This document shows positions 24,650-38,000 of a stretch of 64,000 nt of DNA, piece after piece. The position numbers and the translations under genes were made by a program. Location of the stretch: contig CM055609.1 of the NCBI GenBank assembly GCA_029379385.1, forward strand, positions 8,680,001-8,744,000, read 5' to 3'. This DNA comes from Quillaja saponaria. Its lineage: Eukaryota; Streptophyta; Magnoliopsida; Fabales; Quillajaceae. A model generated the notes under the pieces. It had not been told where the DNA came from, ran no database searches, and worked only from the letters and a program-made list of their open reading frames with translations. The first letter of the stretch is position 1, and every line of letters begins with the position of its first letter.

Positions 24650-25286
24650 CATACTCTACATATAAAACAAATGGACCACCATCTGGAATCTCTCATTGTT
24701 ACTTATTGTGAGACACATTGAGATCCCTGAGATCGTCGACTTTGGAATCCTGCCATTGAGAACATTGTGGGACAGGTCCAATACTTGCAAGCTCAGCAAG
24801 CTGCCAATTGTGCTAGGAATGTTGTTTGACATTTCTTTTGGCAATAGATCCAACTGTGTTATTGCCCTCAAATTTTGTAAATCAGGTTGTAGATATATAT
24901 CCCTTAAAAGCATTGGAGGACTGGTTTAGGTGCAAAATATCTTTCATACCCCAAAGTACAGATGGTATTGAAGATGTTAAATTGTTGGAGCCCATGTAAA
25001 GATGCCTTAGAGAAGTTATATTCCCCAAGAATTCTGGCACCAAACCATAAATCTTATTACTGCTTAGACCTAACCCACCCAAGCTTTTCAACTGACAAAA
25101 CTAATCAGGAATGGAACAATCTAATCTATTATGTCCAAGATCCAATCTTTGGTAATTCTTTAGCTCCTTAACTCTGGTGGCAATTGATCCATCAATGAAG
25201 CAGAGCAATGACAAGGTGAAGATAGAAAGAGTGATTTTGATCCACAAACATGGATTTATATTCGTCAAATAAAGTTGGTTTGACAT
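24650..25286 (-). pseudogene. Kinase-less LRR receptor relic (PG1 duplicate)
   Basis: Counterpart of 6190-7082 in duplication copy 2. From the ATG at 25286 it reads a signal-like IKITLSIFTLSLLCF and KELKNYQRLDLGHN without the nonsense codon found in copy 1, then meets a different nonsense codon (TAG) at SIPD. Three further LRRs stay readable (25091 down to 24882) before more stops. The GGPFV end is fused to the exon 5 boundary at about 24650, and the C-lobe relic seen in copy 1 is deleted. The two copies therefore acquired different disabling mutations after the duplication. Confidence 0.8.
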
Positions 25287-25792
25287 CAGGGTTCAGAACT
25301 AATTTTCAAAATTAATTACCAAATTATATAATCATTTGTGTTGCTCATCTTTTCGGAAAAATCAATAGGATTTTTAGCTCAATTGATTAAAATATTGATA
25401 TTAAAATCTCTTTATCTCATAAATGTTCAAAGCTCATCATCAATAAATAAATTAAAAAATAGATTTCATAATCTCTTCTAAATACAAATTCTTCATCTTT
25501 TAATTATTTTGACATAAATAGTGTGTTCTTTGCTTTATGCTTCATCAAAAATTCATATTTAATTATAAATCCTTAAATAATAGAATAAGTCTCAACACGG
25601 GCGTATGCGGTGCAAACTCTTTAAAGGTTCCAAGACTTGTTTTCTTATAAGCATGACCTAGTGAGGTTCGATTTCTTGTGAAATCATTACGAAGATTTTA
25701 AGAGGATTAAAGCTTTTATGAGTTACAGGTAACCGGTCTTACCATGAAACATAACTCCCACCGTGCATCATATGAGAGAAAAAAAAAATGGT
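25287..25792. other. Receptor-gene 3' flank, copy 2
   Basis: Noncoding counterpart of 7083-7590. It ends at about 25792, where a deletion joins it directly to an LRR stretch of pseudogene A'. Confidence 0.7.
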
Positions 25793-28778
25793 TGCTTAGA
25801 AATAACGCTCCTAGGTTTTTCAACTGACATAACTCATCAGGAATGAAACTATCCATTATATTACCTTGAAGATCAATTTGTTGGTGGGAATTGGTCATTC
25901 AAGATTATTTCCACTTGATTGTAATAATATCAAGCTACTTAAATTGCCAATTTCTTGAGGAATACTTCCTGTAATTTTGCAATCCGCCATGAATAACTTT
26001 TGAAAGGAACTAGAGAAATTCCCAAATGAATTAGGAAGTTGTCCATGCAAAGGATTTCTTGACACTGATAGAACACTCAATTGTTTGAACTTGGAAAGAG
26101 AAGAGAGAAAGCTAATGTCATTAGTCTAATTGTTTGAATATAAGTTAAGACGTTGAAGGTTCTTTAAATATCCAAGTGAGTCTGGTATAACTCCGACTAA
26201 TGAATTTTTGCCTAATTCCAAACGAGTGAGCATGGAAGCATTATAAATAGAGCTGGGTATCTGTCCACTGAGATCATTGGAATAGGTAAAGTTCTTCTAT
26301 GTTACGAAGGCCATAGCCTATGTTTGATGGAAGAATTCCTGACAAGGAATTGAAGGACGAGTACAAGTCTTTCAAAGTTGAGATGTTGAAGAGATAGGGA
26401 GGTATAGATCCATTTAGCTTGTTGTCTCCCAAAATTAGTTTCTCGAGGTTCTGTAAGTAAACTATTTCCCATGTTATAGAACCTGCACCATTAGGATTAT
26501 GAATACATACATAGGAGTGATACAATTGATACCAAAACAATTGATATATTATATAGCTGATGACATACCTGTGAAAGAGTTTGCAGCAAGATCTAACTCT
26601 ATCATGATGTGCAGTTTCCAATTGATCCTGAAAGAAAGTTATTAATAATTTGACCAGCTCTTTGTGTGTACACCAACCTAATGGTATCTGACCAGAGAGT
26701 GCATTCCTTGGAGATGAAGGCATTCGGGTTTCAAAAGATCTGGACACATGTTTGATGGGAGACTTCCTAGAACGAGACTTCCAGCATTGAGTTATTAAAG
26801 ATAGTCCTTGGTATAGAACCTGAAAATCTGTTATTTGGCAAGAATATTCTTCTCAATTTTGAAATATCACCCATCTCTTTTGTAATGTTTCCTGATTATT
26901 TTTATTTTATTTAAAAAAAAAAAAAAGGAAAGTAATAAAATTAGATAAACAAAACAATATTTCCAATTGAAATAAAATAAAAATATAATGATCTATTTGA
27001 AGTAAACAGTGACATATTTAAAAAATAACGAAATTGCAAAAAGTCAAATTCTAAATTATCCTATTTATTTTGTGAAGTAGTGAATTGAAGTTGATACCAC
27101 CTAGACTTAAATCATATGGTGAAGTAGTAAGATAAGAATTGTTTACATAAATTTCAAACTTTCGGTGTAAGAAATAGATTCAAATGAAAATGTAAAATTT
27201 CCCCTTCCCCACATCTCAACACACACTGACACAAAATAATATATATTACAAAATTTCTCTTACTAAATGACAAGGACGGCCATGCCTTAAGACTTGCAGG
27301 GATTGGCCAGAAGGAACTTGAAATTTTTATTTTATCCCAAAGAAAAATATATTATTTAATTCAATAGTTTGGGACATCCTGGATGAATTAAAATCTCCCT
27401 AAGGATTGTTGGCTTTTTAAATAAAAAATCTTTTGTGCTGAAAAAAAAAAAAAAAAATTGGTAATTTTTGTAAGTGGACCTTTTAAGATTTTGAAAGTTT
27501 TTAACTCAACCCTAACAAAATATATGAATTCGTCAGGTTATAATACTATCATGAAAGACACTGAAAAAAGAAGAAAAAGAATTCAAATAAAGCGAAATAC
27601 ATGTTAATGTATAGTAAATAAGTCATATTTCATACTCACATATTTTGGTAAATTTTAGTAAATTATTCTACTACATGGAACTTGACACTCTATTCTAGTT
27701 TTTTTCTTCTTTTTTACGGAACTTGACACTCTATTCTATTTTTTTTCTTCTTCTTTTTTTTTATTTTTTATTTTTAGAGTTTTATCAGAGATACTAAATA
27801 CATATTAATTTGTTGTTTATGATCTTCTAGTTTTTTTTTTTTTTTTTTTTAATTTTTTTTTTTCAAAAACCAATAATTTATTGTATTTTATGCTAGTTAA
27901 ATTTTATTTTAGAATACACTTTTATCAAAAATTATTCATTTTTTTGACCCCTCAAATCGCTACAGCTACATTAATTATATGAAAGTTAGTGTTCATTTTT
28001 ATGTGTATCGCATTCAGTTACCGCTCTTGCACTCAATCCATACTATGAGTAAGTATACCACACCATTTAATAAGAGATTTTTATAAAACATTGCATTGCT
28101 AGAGTAGCACTCTTCTGATCTAAAAGCTGGATTTAGCATATGTAGTTCAGAAGTTTGTACCAGATAAGTTGTTATGTGCTAAGTTTATCTGTTGGAGCCC
28201 TGGAAATGTTGACAATAGTTAAAGGTCTATTGCCTGAAAGCCGATTTTGAGACATCTGCAAAAATTTTAAATTCGATAGTTTGCCGATCACCAATCGAAT
28301 ATTTCCCTCAATGGAATTTTCATTCAAATTCAAGCTCGAGTTTTGATATGTTGTGTGGAAATATTTGGATAGATCCACTGATATTGTTTTAGGAAAGAAT
28401 AAGATGTTGAAGATTCGGTAAACCTCCTATTATCCATGCTAGAATTTCTCTATTGAACATGTTCTGACGCAACATGGCTAATTCTAGAGGCAGGTGGCCA
28501 TAAAGTTGTTACCAGTAAAATCAAGTTTAAGAAGATACAAAAGGTTTCCTAGTGGAGGTATGACACCAATAAGACCCATATTAGTAAATTCAACAAGAAA
28601 ATGAAGACCAATTTCTAGGTAAACGATTATGAGGGCGTTCAAATGTAATAGAGGACTTTAGGGCAAGAAGTGCAGAATGATCAGTGATGATATTGGTCGT
28701 TCTCATAGCAAATAAGCATGTCTTGAAGCAGTGTAGTGACAACGTGAAAATTGAAAAACAAAACCAGAATCTTTCCAT
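25793..28778 (-). pseudogene. LRR receptor pseudogene A' lacking the kinase
   Basis: Duplicate of pseudogene A. The first exon region is identical to A over 294 bp, including the shared cap deletion after NWSSFS, so that lesion predates the duplication. Exon 1 LRR remnants lie at about 28100-28580, exons 2 and 3 at about 26570-26850 and exon 4 LRRs from about 26500 down to 25793. Frames change several times (for example around 26274 and 25895). The gene stops at a deletion joint at about 25793: the last LRRs, transmembrane segment and kinase are all absent. A second joint near 25880 (ttgttggtggg) marks loss of the stretch that carries the LTR element in copy 1. A TATA-like tract remains at 28854-28863. 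Confidence 0.88.
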
Positions 28779-30411
28779 TTTGGATATGTTGGTGAATTGG
28801 ATAAACGTGTTTGGGGGAGAAAATGATGCATAGAGGTGGGGAAGAATAAGTAGGATATATATAAGATTAATATCCCAATCCAAACGTACTCATAAGGGTT
28901 GAAAATGATTTATTAAAGTATAAAACAATTTTATGTTTGACAAAATTTCTTAGAGCTTTTCTATTTCACTTTCATGTTGTTCTTTGGCTTTCTAGCCATG
29001 CCTCAACTTCTAATATCTAGTTAGAAAACCTATCTTGAGTCATGCAAAGGAGTCAATTTTCCAGCGTACCCGGTAGGATAGAAATTAATTAGAAGTCAAA
29101 AATGAATAACCATTTCTTCTAGACATGAAGAACTTCCGCGTTCAATGAATCACATGTACGTATCAATAACAGTGGATTACCTTAACAAATTCATGCATAA
29201 TCAGTTTGAGGTGTTATTGATAGTACAGTAATTACTATTTTCTCTTCTCATTTTCAAAATTTAATGAACCTAAAGATATACCACATTGAGTAATTCTAAA
29301 TTATTTTATATAGCATAAAGACTAATTACACATACTAATATTACGTCAAATTTACATTTTAAAATAAAGATTCAGACTACATGGCATGTGTAAACAACAT
29401 TTAATTTTAATGATGTTAATTAATAAAATTGAATTTCTCAGTGCTTTTATTGGTACAACAATATTAAAACTTGAAGACTGAAACTGACTCAAAAAAATTC
29501 TAAAATTTACACCCCTTCATGGACTTGAAAGTGAGCTTAGACTAATCAACCTAAGAATAGCTAACTATCAATCAAATTATATTTTAATTAAGACATGATT
29601 GAAGAAAAACGTATAAGATGGTGCTGGCTAGTCAGCCACCGCGTCAGTTGACTTCAAGTCTTAAAGAAGAAAGTTATTAATTGGTAATTAACCAGTGGAC
29701 AAGGTATAGATAATGGAGGAGAGAGGATTACTTATTAAGTTTGGTAATAATATGGACTTGAATTCATAGGATGAAGAAAAATTGCAAGACTTAATGCAAA
29801 GGTGAAATTAGCAGTGTCAATGTGGTAACTTTCACTTTATTAATAAAAATTCACAATACATTTAATTAAATGATTCATTGCTCTTAATATCAGTCAATTA
29901 GTTTTACGAGTATGGCTCCACAGGCTACCCTAGACATCTAGGCCCATCAACAGGGCTCCTCAATGACACTTCAGCCCAAGCTATTACGACTCAAAAACTA
30001 ACATAAGCCGTCACAACGCAATAATGTGTCACGTGAGATCTATCACTTTCATTTTGTTCACAATTTCTTAGAGCTTTTCTGTTTCACTTTTATTTTATTC
30101 TTTTGGCTTTTTCGCGATGCCTCAACTTCTAATATCTAGGTAGAAAACCTATCTTGGTAATTTTAATCCTCAAAATGTTTTCAAAATTGAAGTTAATAGG
30201 TACTAACCTATCACACCCAAATTAGTAATCTAATGGTTTTGTCTTAATTATAGAAAATACGAGATTGAGAATTAAATTTTCATAAAACTAAATCCTCTCG
30301 TGGTTACATCCCAAGGATTTTTGATATCACCCTAATCATAGTCTTCTTAATAGGCTATTTTAAGTTTAATTAGTTACCTTCTTATCCAATTTCTTGTGTT
30401 ACCTCGTTTAA
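28779..30411. other. Intergenic region between A' and C
   Basis: Up to 29855 this is the upstream region of A', with the shared blocks at 29037-29180 and 29620-29720. Positions 29856-30055 are not repeated elsewhere in the window. Positions 30060-30330 resemble 5520-5820. No gene is seen. Confidence 0.7.
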
Positions 30412-32650
30412 TTAGAAGCAAATGAAAATTGGCATTTGAATATATGAACAAAAAGTAATTCTCTCTAAATAACTAAATATGGATTTAATTTGTTTTTCTT
30501 TACACTCCACGAAATTCGTTTTGATCTTGTTCAACAAATGCACCGCATCTTTCATGTTGGTTCCCTTTTCAGGTAGGTCTTCACAGTAAATCAAAGCCAG
30601 TTCCAGGGTTGAAGTTATAAAAAGTCCGGTCCCTGACAAATCCAAAAATGTCATAGCTCTCAGATTTTAAATTTTTAGTGGTATAAATCCCTTAAAAGTG
30701 TTGAAGGAGAGATTTAGATCCAAGATCTCATTGATACTCCATAAGGATGACGGTTTTTCAATGAAAGATATCTTAAAGAAGTTAGAGTACTCCGTAAGCA
30801 TGATGGCACTGTTCCATAGAACTTGTTGCCTCCAAGATATAATCCTTCAAGGTTTTTCAACTTACACTTCTCATCCGGAATGGAACTATATAATATGTTC
30901 TCTGGAAGATCTAATTCTTGTAGATTCTGTAATTCCCTCATTGTGGTTGGCATTGGTCTTTTCAAATTATTTTTAGCTAAAGAAACATGCTAGTTAAATT
31001 GCCAACTTCTTGAGGAATACTTCTTGTAATTTTGCAATCCCCCATATACAACTGTTGTAATGAACTAGAGAAAATTTCAAGTGAAGTAGGAAGTTTCCCA
31101 CACAAAGGATTTATTGATAACGACAGATAACGCAATTGTTTGCCATTGGAAAGAGAAGAGAGAAAGCTATCATCTGAGGCCCTGGGATCTCTGGTTAAAC
31201 TATTTATATGTAGGTTAAGAATCTGAAGGTTCTTTAAACTACCAAGGGAGTCTGGTATAACTCCGGTTAATGAATTGTTGGCCAAATCTAAAGAAGTGAG
31301 TTTGGAACAATTAGAAACAGAGGTAGGAATCTCTGCACTTAGTTTATTAGAACCTAGGAGGAGTCGTTCAATATTAGGAAGGCCATGACCTATATTTAAT
31401 GGAACAAAGCCAGACAGGGAGTTATCTATCAAGTCCATGTTTTTCAAGGTTGATATGTTGAAGAGATTTGGAGTTATGAATCCTGTTCGCTTGTTTCTTG
31501 CCAAATCTAGAATCTCAAGGCTATGTAGGTCACCTATTCCCCAGGGTATAGAACCTGCATTATTAATTATGATTATGCATATATAATTAATACCAAATTA
31601 GATGATAATACATATGGCTCTAACTATATTAGCTAGTATAATATATGACATACCTGTGAAGGAGTTTCCAGAAAGAAATAACTCTCTTAGTGATGTGCAA
31701 TTGCCAATGGATCCTGAAATTCATGCACGCATTCAGAATAAAATAACTCTCTCGGTGATGTGCTATAACCAACTTGATTGAAGTTGCCCAGAGAATTCAT
31801 TGTGTTGGAGAAAAAGGAATTCCAGTTTTGGGAGATCTAGACATAAGTTTGGTTGGAGACTGCCTGTAAAAAGGAATGATATACATCTCTAGAATCACTC
31901 TCATCTAAAAGCATGATTTAATTAGCAAAAATAGTTCAGAAATGTACCGTATAAGTTGTTAAATGATAAATTGATCATCTGGAGCCTGGAAATGTAAGAA
32001 ATAGTCGAAGGTATAATGCCTGAAAGCCGATTGTGATACATTTTCAAAATCTTTAAATTTGATAGTCGTCCAATCTCAGGTTGAATATTGCCTTCAATAG
32101 AGTTTCTTAACAAATCTAGGATCTCAAGTTTTGACCTATAGTTTAGAATTAATGGGATTAAACCATTGAAATTATTCTGTGCAAGAATCAAGTGTTGAAG
32201 TTTAGATAGGACTCCCATTATCCATGTTGGAATTGGTCCATTGAACCAGTTTTGTTTGAGATCAATCATTTTCAATTAATGCAGCAGTACTAGCTCTTGA
32301 GGTAGATGATCATGGAAGTGGTTACCAGTAAGATCAAGAGTAACAAGAAATGAAAGATTTCCTAATTGTGGAGGTATGGTACCAGTAAGACCCATATTAG
32401 TAAAATTCAAGGCAATGACCCGTCGATGATAGATACCACAAGCGACACCAACCCAAACACATAAAGATGAAGATGTAAACCAATTTGTAGGCAAGAGATT
32501 ATGAGGGTTTTCAAATGTAATAGAGGACTTTAGAGAAAGAAAGGCAGAATGATCAGTGGCGAGGTTGGTCGTTCACATAGCAAATAAGCATGTCATGAGG
32601 CAATGTAGTGACAACGTTAACATAGAAAAACAAAACCAATTTCTCTCCAT
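30412..32650 (-). pseudogene. LRR receptor pseudogene C with internal kinase deletion
   Basis: Exon 1 starts at an ATG at 32650 and carries two nonsense codons: a TGA just after the signal peptide (LFAM, then stop) and a TAA at about 32276, where the relatives have Arg. Exon 2 is a fragment at about 31745-31865. Exon 3 (about 31655-31715) and exon 4 (from about 31555) are recognisable, with readable LRRs from 31504 to 30977, including IPDSLGSLKNLQ. After a further frameshift the LRR motif AMTFLDLSG is joined directly to the kinase C-terminal tail (TSTLELALIYC, ending 30412). The deletion removed the last LRRs, the transmembrane segment and nearly the whole kinase. It differs from the junction in the 6190 relic. 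A TATA-like tract is at 32734-32743. Confidence 0.87.
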
Positions 32651-35012
32651 TATGGATGTTCTGGTGGATTGGATTTGGACGAATGTCTACGGGAGGAGAA
32701 AATGATGCATTGAGGTAGAGGACAATAGGCAAAATATATATAAGAGTAAATGATCATATAAAAGATGAAAAAAATTTAGAAAAGATAAGATAAATAAAAG
32801 CTTTATATATATATGTATGACATTAGACTCTAAAACCTATAGCCTCAAGGTTTTGGTTTCATGTTTGTTTATTATACTTAGTGTTATGATTAGTGAAAGA
32901 AATGAATTATTATTTGATCTTTAGTATACTGATAATGATAGTCGTTAGGTAAGACAAGAAGGAAAAGGGCACTAGCTAAGAATTTCTACTTTGATCGTGA
33001 TTAGGAAAGTTTTGAATGATATGTTAGAGAAATAATGGTTTTTGATACAATTGTTTACTTATTTATAGTTCGTTGTTACCAGCATCTACTTGTATTCAAT
33101 AAGAACAAGTTTAGTTATTAATTAGTAATATTAAATTCAATTATCCCCACTCATTGCTTATAAGGCATATAATACTTTTGAGTCTCTGATAAGTAGTTTG
33201 ATTATATGATGTCCATATGCAATGTTTTTGGTGTTTATTGGTTGATATTTTATTGATCAAACCATATAATATAATTAGTGGACAATATATATTGATAATG
33301 GATAAACTTCAAGTTTTAAAAACTTATTAAAACTTCAAGTTTTATAAACTTATTAAAGGATTAAGAAACATAGACAAAGGAAACACTATCCAATTTAAAA
33401 ACCCCCAAAACTACCATTTCATGAGTCATGCAAAGGATTCGACTTCAAAGCGTGCTCTGGTGGGTAAGAAATGGAGTTCTGTCAATCACATGTACGTATG
33501 AATGACATAGAGTTGCCTTTATCAAATTCAGACATAACAATTGAAGATATGAAACGGTAGTCTATCCTTTGATTAGTAAACAAACTGAAAAGAATGATAT
33601 GTTGGCAAACAAAAATCATCACGGGAAAAAAGAAACTATAACAAAGTTTAGTCAGAAATCTGTTATATTCATAGACAATTCTCATGTTTAATTTTTTTAA
33701 TTTAAAAAAAAAATTAAACATGAAATTTGAGTATAAATATAGACAAATTTATTATTAAACATTCATTAGGTATGTATTAATAAATGTGTCATACTAAATC
33801 AATTTATTCATTAAATAATTAGGTGACACCTTACAATATATAGCACCATTTGTGATTGACCAAACTTACCTCCCAAAAGGAAGAAAGCATACCAGAGGCC
33901 ATGATCCCTTTTTAAGTTTTTTCCAAACTACGGAGTGCAAAGTGCAAACTATAGATTGAGTGCTGTTATGCTTCGGAAAATAGTAGGTGGGTGGACTTTA
34001 AAAGAATAATAAAATCATATTTTTCTTAAAACTCAATAACAAATTTAACCTCTCAATTAGATAATTTTGACCCTTTTATTTAATATTTTGGAGGAGAAAT
34101 TGTTTCATCAATATTTTATTGGGGAAATTTGAATTATTTTTCATTCTCTGTTGATAATAACTAATCTCGCAAGTTAATTACAACCAAAATAAATCTCCCA
34201 AGTTGATTAAGTTAAGTAATGCTCAAGTGTTTTAGTTTTAGTTTTGTCAGATTTCTCTGTTTAATAATTTTCTAATGTTAGATTTCTCAATAAATTGATT
34301 ACCTTTCAAAAAAAAAAAAAAAAAAGTAAGTAATTTGTGATTATTTTCATTAAGCATCAATCAATTCGAAGTTTGCAGTATAAAAGGAATTAATGGGTAT
34401 TAGGGGCCGGTGCATATTAATTTTTTAAAATAAAATGAAATAAACCAACTTGCTTCAATTGTTTTAATAACTAATTATGTTTTTATTTTTTTTATCTAAA
34501 TAAACTAGAAAGTAATTTTTAAAATCTCTCCTATAAAGACACCAATCCCTTCATCTTTCAACTATTTTGACATATATAGTGTGTACTTGTTACTATACTT
34601 CATCAAAAAAATTATACTTAATTATAAATCCTTAAAAAAAAATAGAATAAGCCTGAACATGCGCATATGCTTTGCAAGCTCTTTATCCATAACACTAAAG
34701 GTTTCTAAAACTTATTTTCTTATAAGCATGTTCTAGAGGTTCGATTTCTTGTGAAATCGTTACGTGGATTTTAAGAGTATTAAAACATTTATAAGTTACT
34801 AGTAACCTGGCCTCTGTTATATGAGAGAGAGAAAAAAATATATATTGTCCCTCCTCACAATGATACAAAATGCATAATTATTGTTTTACTCTAACAAGTA
34901 CTAGTAAGTATGTAAGTTTCAAGCATTCCATCAAAACATGCTAGATATTATTACAAAAAACTAAACTCTAGAACACATAAACTATAGAGGTAACTTAATC
35001 TTCCCGTCTTGT
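32651..35012. other. Intergenic region between C and D
   Basis: No gene is supported. It contains the upstream region of C, a diverged copy of the intergenic module (about 32930-33240), a copy of the shared upstream block (33420-33500), a 40-bp palindrome, and from about 34480 the common 3' flank of gene D. The small frame at 33482-33721 begins inside the palindrome and resembles nothing. Confidence 0.7.
33683..33722. repeat. Near-perfect 40-bp palindrome
   Basis: The arms catgtttaatttttt and its reverse complement meet at a short AT centre, giving a potential hairpin. It is only A/T-rich and has no flanking duplication that I can define. Confidence 0.8.
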
Positions 35013-38000
35013 TCAATCACTTAGAAAAGATTCGATGAATTTGGATTTGATCTTGGTCAATGAAGTTAACACATCTTTGATGTTGATTCTTTCTTCAGCT
35101 GAGTGTGCACAACAACACAAAGCCAATTCCATGATTGAAGTTGTAGAAAGTACAATAGCAGCAATTTGTTTTTCCTCCCCCTTTAACAAATTTGAATCCA
35201 CAACTTGAATTGTCGATTCAGGGACAGACTCATTCACCCAATTTCTCAAACTCAAATCCTCCAGAAACATGTCATCTGTCGGTTTTTTTCTTGTAAATGT
35301 TTCTATCAACAAAATGCCATAGCTATACACATCTCCCTTTGTAGAAACAATTCCTTCGATTCCATACTCTACATATCAAAATGTCATACTGAAATTCTTA
35401 TACTTAAAAAGAAAAGAAAAACTATGATGAGATGAGTACCTGGTGCTATGTAGCCGAGAGTAGCCTAAGGTATTAGTATGTGTTCTAGACTGTCCTGCAT
35501 CCAATAGCTTGGCTATCCCAAAATCAGCAACATGGGCAACCATATCTTCGTCGAGCAAGATATTGCTAGGCTTCAAATCACAGTGAACCACTGGTGTTGA
35601 ATAACCATGATGAAGATACTCCAATGCAAATGCAATATCTATCATTATGTTTAATCTCTGCAAGAAATCCAAACAATAATTGTGTTCGTATAACCACTTC
35701 TCAAGACTCCCATTTTGCATGAACTCCATCACCAATGCTTTGAAATCAACATTGTTTGTGCAACTGCTGATGATTTTAATCAAATTACGATGACGAATGT
35801 TACGCAATGCTTCACATTCTACATCAAAACTTCTTGTTGCTGCCTCCAAGTCGAAATTAAATATTTTGACAGCAATCATGGACCCATTTGAAAGTCTCCC
35901 TTTAAAAACAGAACCAAAACTTCCCTTACCTAGAAAATTGCTCTCATCAAATCTGTTGGTTGCCTGTAGAAGCTCATAATACGAAATCCTTTGTGGAACT
36001 CCAATAACCGGTAACTCCTTTTGAGTTGAATCATCAGTCTTTTTCCTTTTATATCGCAAAACCATCACACATGACAGTAGAAGAATAGCGGATACAATTA
36101 TAGGCAATATACATTTGAACAAAATCAACTTCCTGTGAGATCTTTGGTCAGTTTTCTTGACAACACATGGAGGAACTTGTAAATGCGATCTGCCACATAG
36201 TCCATTATTCATCATGAAAGATTCAGCTGTGAAATTTACAAATGGACCACTATTTGGGATCTCTCCTTCTAACTTATTGTAAGATACATTGATATATGTC
36301 AATTCGAAAAGTGACTCCATGGACTTTGGAATTGTGCCAGTTAGATTATTGTGAGACAGATCCAAGAACTGCAATGTGAGTAAGCTGCCAATCGTGCTGG
36401 GAATATTGCCAGAAATTTGATTCCCAGATAAATCTAAAAACCATATAGCCCTTAGATTTTGGATTTCTAGTGGTATAGATCCGTTAAAAGTATTGGAGGA
36501 GAGGTTTAGTGCCAAGATATCCTTGAGATTCAGTAAGGAAGATGGTATTGATGAGGTAAAATCATTAGAATCCAAGCAAAGAAATCTTAAAGAAGTTATA
36601 TTCCCCAAGCATGATGGCACCAATCCAGAGAACTTATTATGGTATAGATATAACCCTTCTAGGTTTTTCAACTGACATAACTCATCAGGAATGAAACTAT
36701 CTAATATATTCTCATGAAGATCAAATAGTTGGAGATTATGTAATCCCATCATCGTGGTGGGAATTGGTCCTTTCAAATTATTTTCACCCAATTCTAACGT
36801 TATCAGGCTACTTAAATTGCCAATTTCTTGAGGAATACTTCCCGTAATTTTGCAATCCCCTAAGAATAATTTTTGAAAGGAGCTAGAGAAATTCCCAATT
36901 GAATTAGGAAGTTGACCATGGACGGGATTTTCTGATACTGACAGAATACTTAATTGTTTGCAATTGGAAAGAGAAGAGAGAAAGCTAATGTCATTGTTCA
37001 AATCATTTGATTGTAAGTTAAGAAGCTGAAGGTTCTTTAACTTCCCAAGTGAGTCTGGTATAACTCCGGTAAATGAATTGTTGCCCAATTCCAAATGAGT
37101 GAGCTTGGAAGCATTAGAAATAGAGCTGGGAATCTGTCCACTCAATTTATTGGAAGCGAGGTGGAGCCTTTCAATATTGTAAATGCCATGACCTGCTATA
37201 TTTAATGGAAGAAAGCCGGACAGGGAATTCATTGACAAGAACAAGTATTTCAAGGTTGAGATGTTGAAGAGATTTGTAGGTATAGATCCATTTAGCTTGT
37301 TTTCTCCAAAATGTAGTTCCTGAAGGTTATGTAGGTCAACTATTTCCAAGGGTATAGAACCTGCACCATGCGTTTGGATTTTGCATATATAAGTGATAGA
37401 ATTCATTTTCTTTATTTATTTTATATTTTAAATCTAATAATTGAGACCAAACTGTTTTAACCTATAATATATACTAGTTGATAATGTGGCTCTGTTAACA
37501 TAGCTGACGACATGCATACCTGTGAAAGAGTTTGCAGTAATATATAACTCTCTCAGTGATGTGCAGTTGCCAATTGATCCTGAAATTAATACAGATACTT
37601 TCCACTTAATATTACTAACTGATAAATTAATGAAACCATGGTTATATACATGCAGTGAAAAAAGTTATCAATAATTTGACGAGTTCTTTGCTTGGATACC
37701 AACATGATTGTAGCTGCCCAGAGAGTGCATTGTGTTGGAGATAAAGGAATTCAAGTTTGGGGAGATCTTCACACATGTTTGATTGCAAACTGCCTACAAG
37801 ATTATTAAAAGCTAGATTAAGAACTTCCAGCATTGAGTTATTAAAGATAGTCCTTGGTATAGAACCCGAAAATCTGTTCTTTCGCAAAGATATTCTTCTC
37901 AATTCTGAAATATCACCTATTGCTTCCGGAATATTTCCTGATTTTGGAAATAAATAAATAAAATAATCGAATTAGACAGACTAAACAATATTTCCAATTT

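Larger units (their letters stand above)
18626..29855. repeat. Tandem segmental duplication, copy 2
   Basis: Homologous to 1-15263 but about 4 kb shorter. Relative to copy 1 it lacks the stretches matching about 5345-6447, 7590-9487 (most of the kinase of A) and about 9573-11200 (including the LTR element). Similarity ends at about 29855 in an aaaattcaca stretch, matching the end of copy 1 at about 15263. Confidence 0.85.

Noticed and set aside
33482..33721. 79-codon minus-strand frame
   Set aside because: Starts in an AT palindrome and shows no similarity to anything recognisable.
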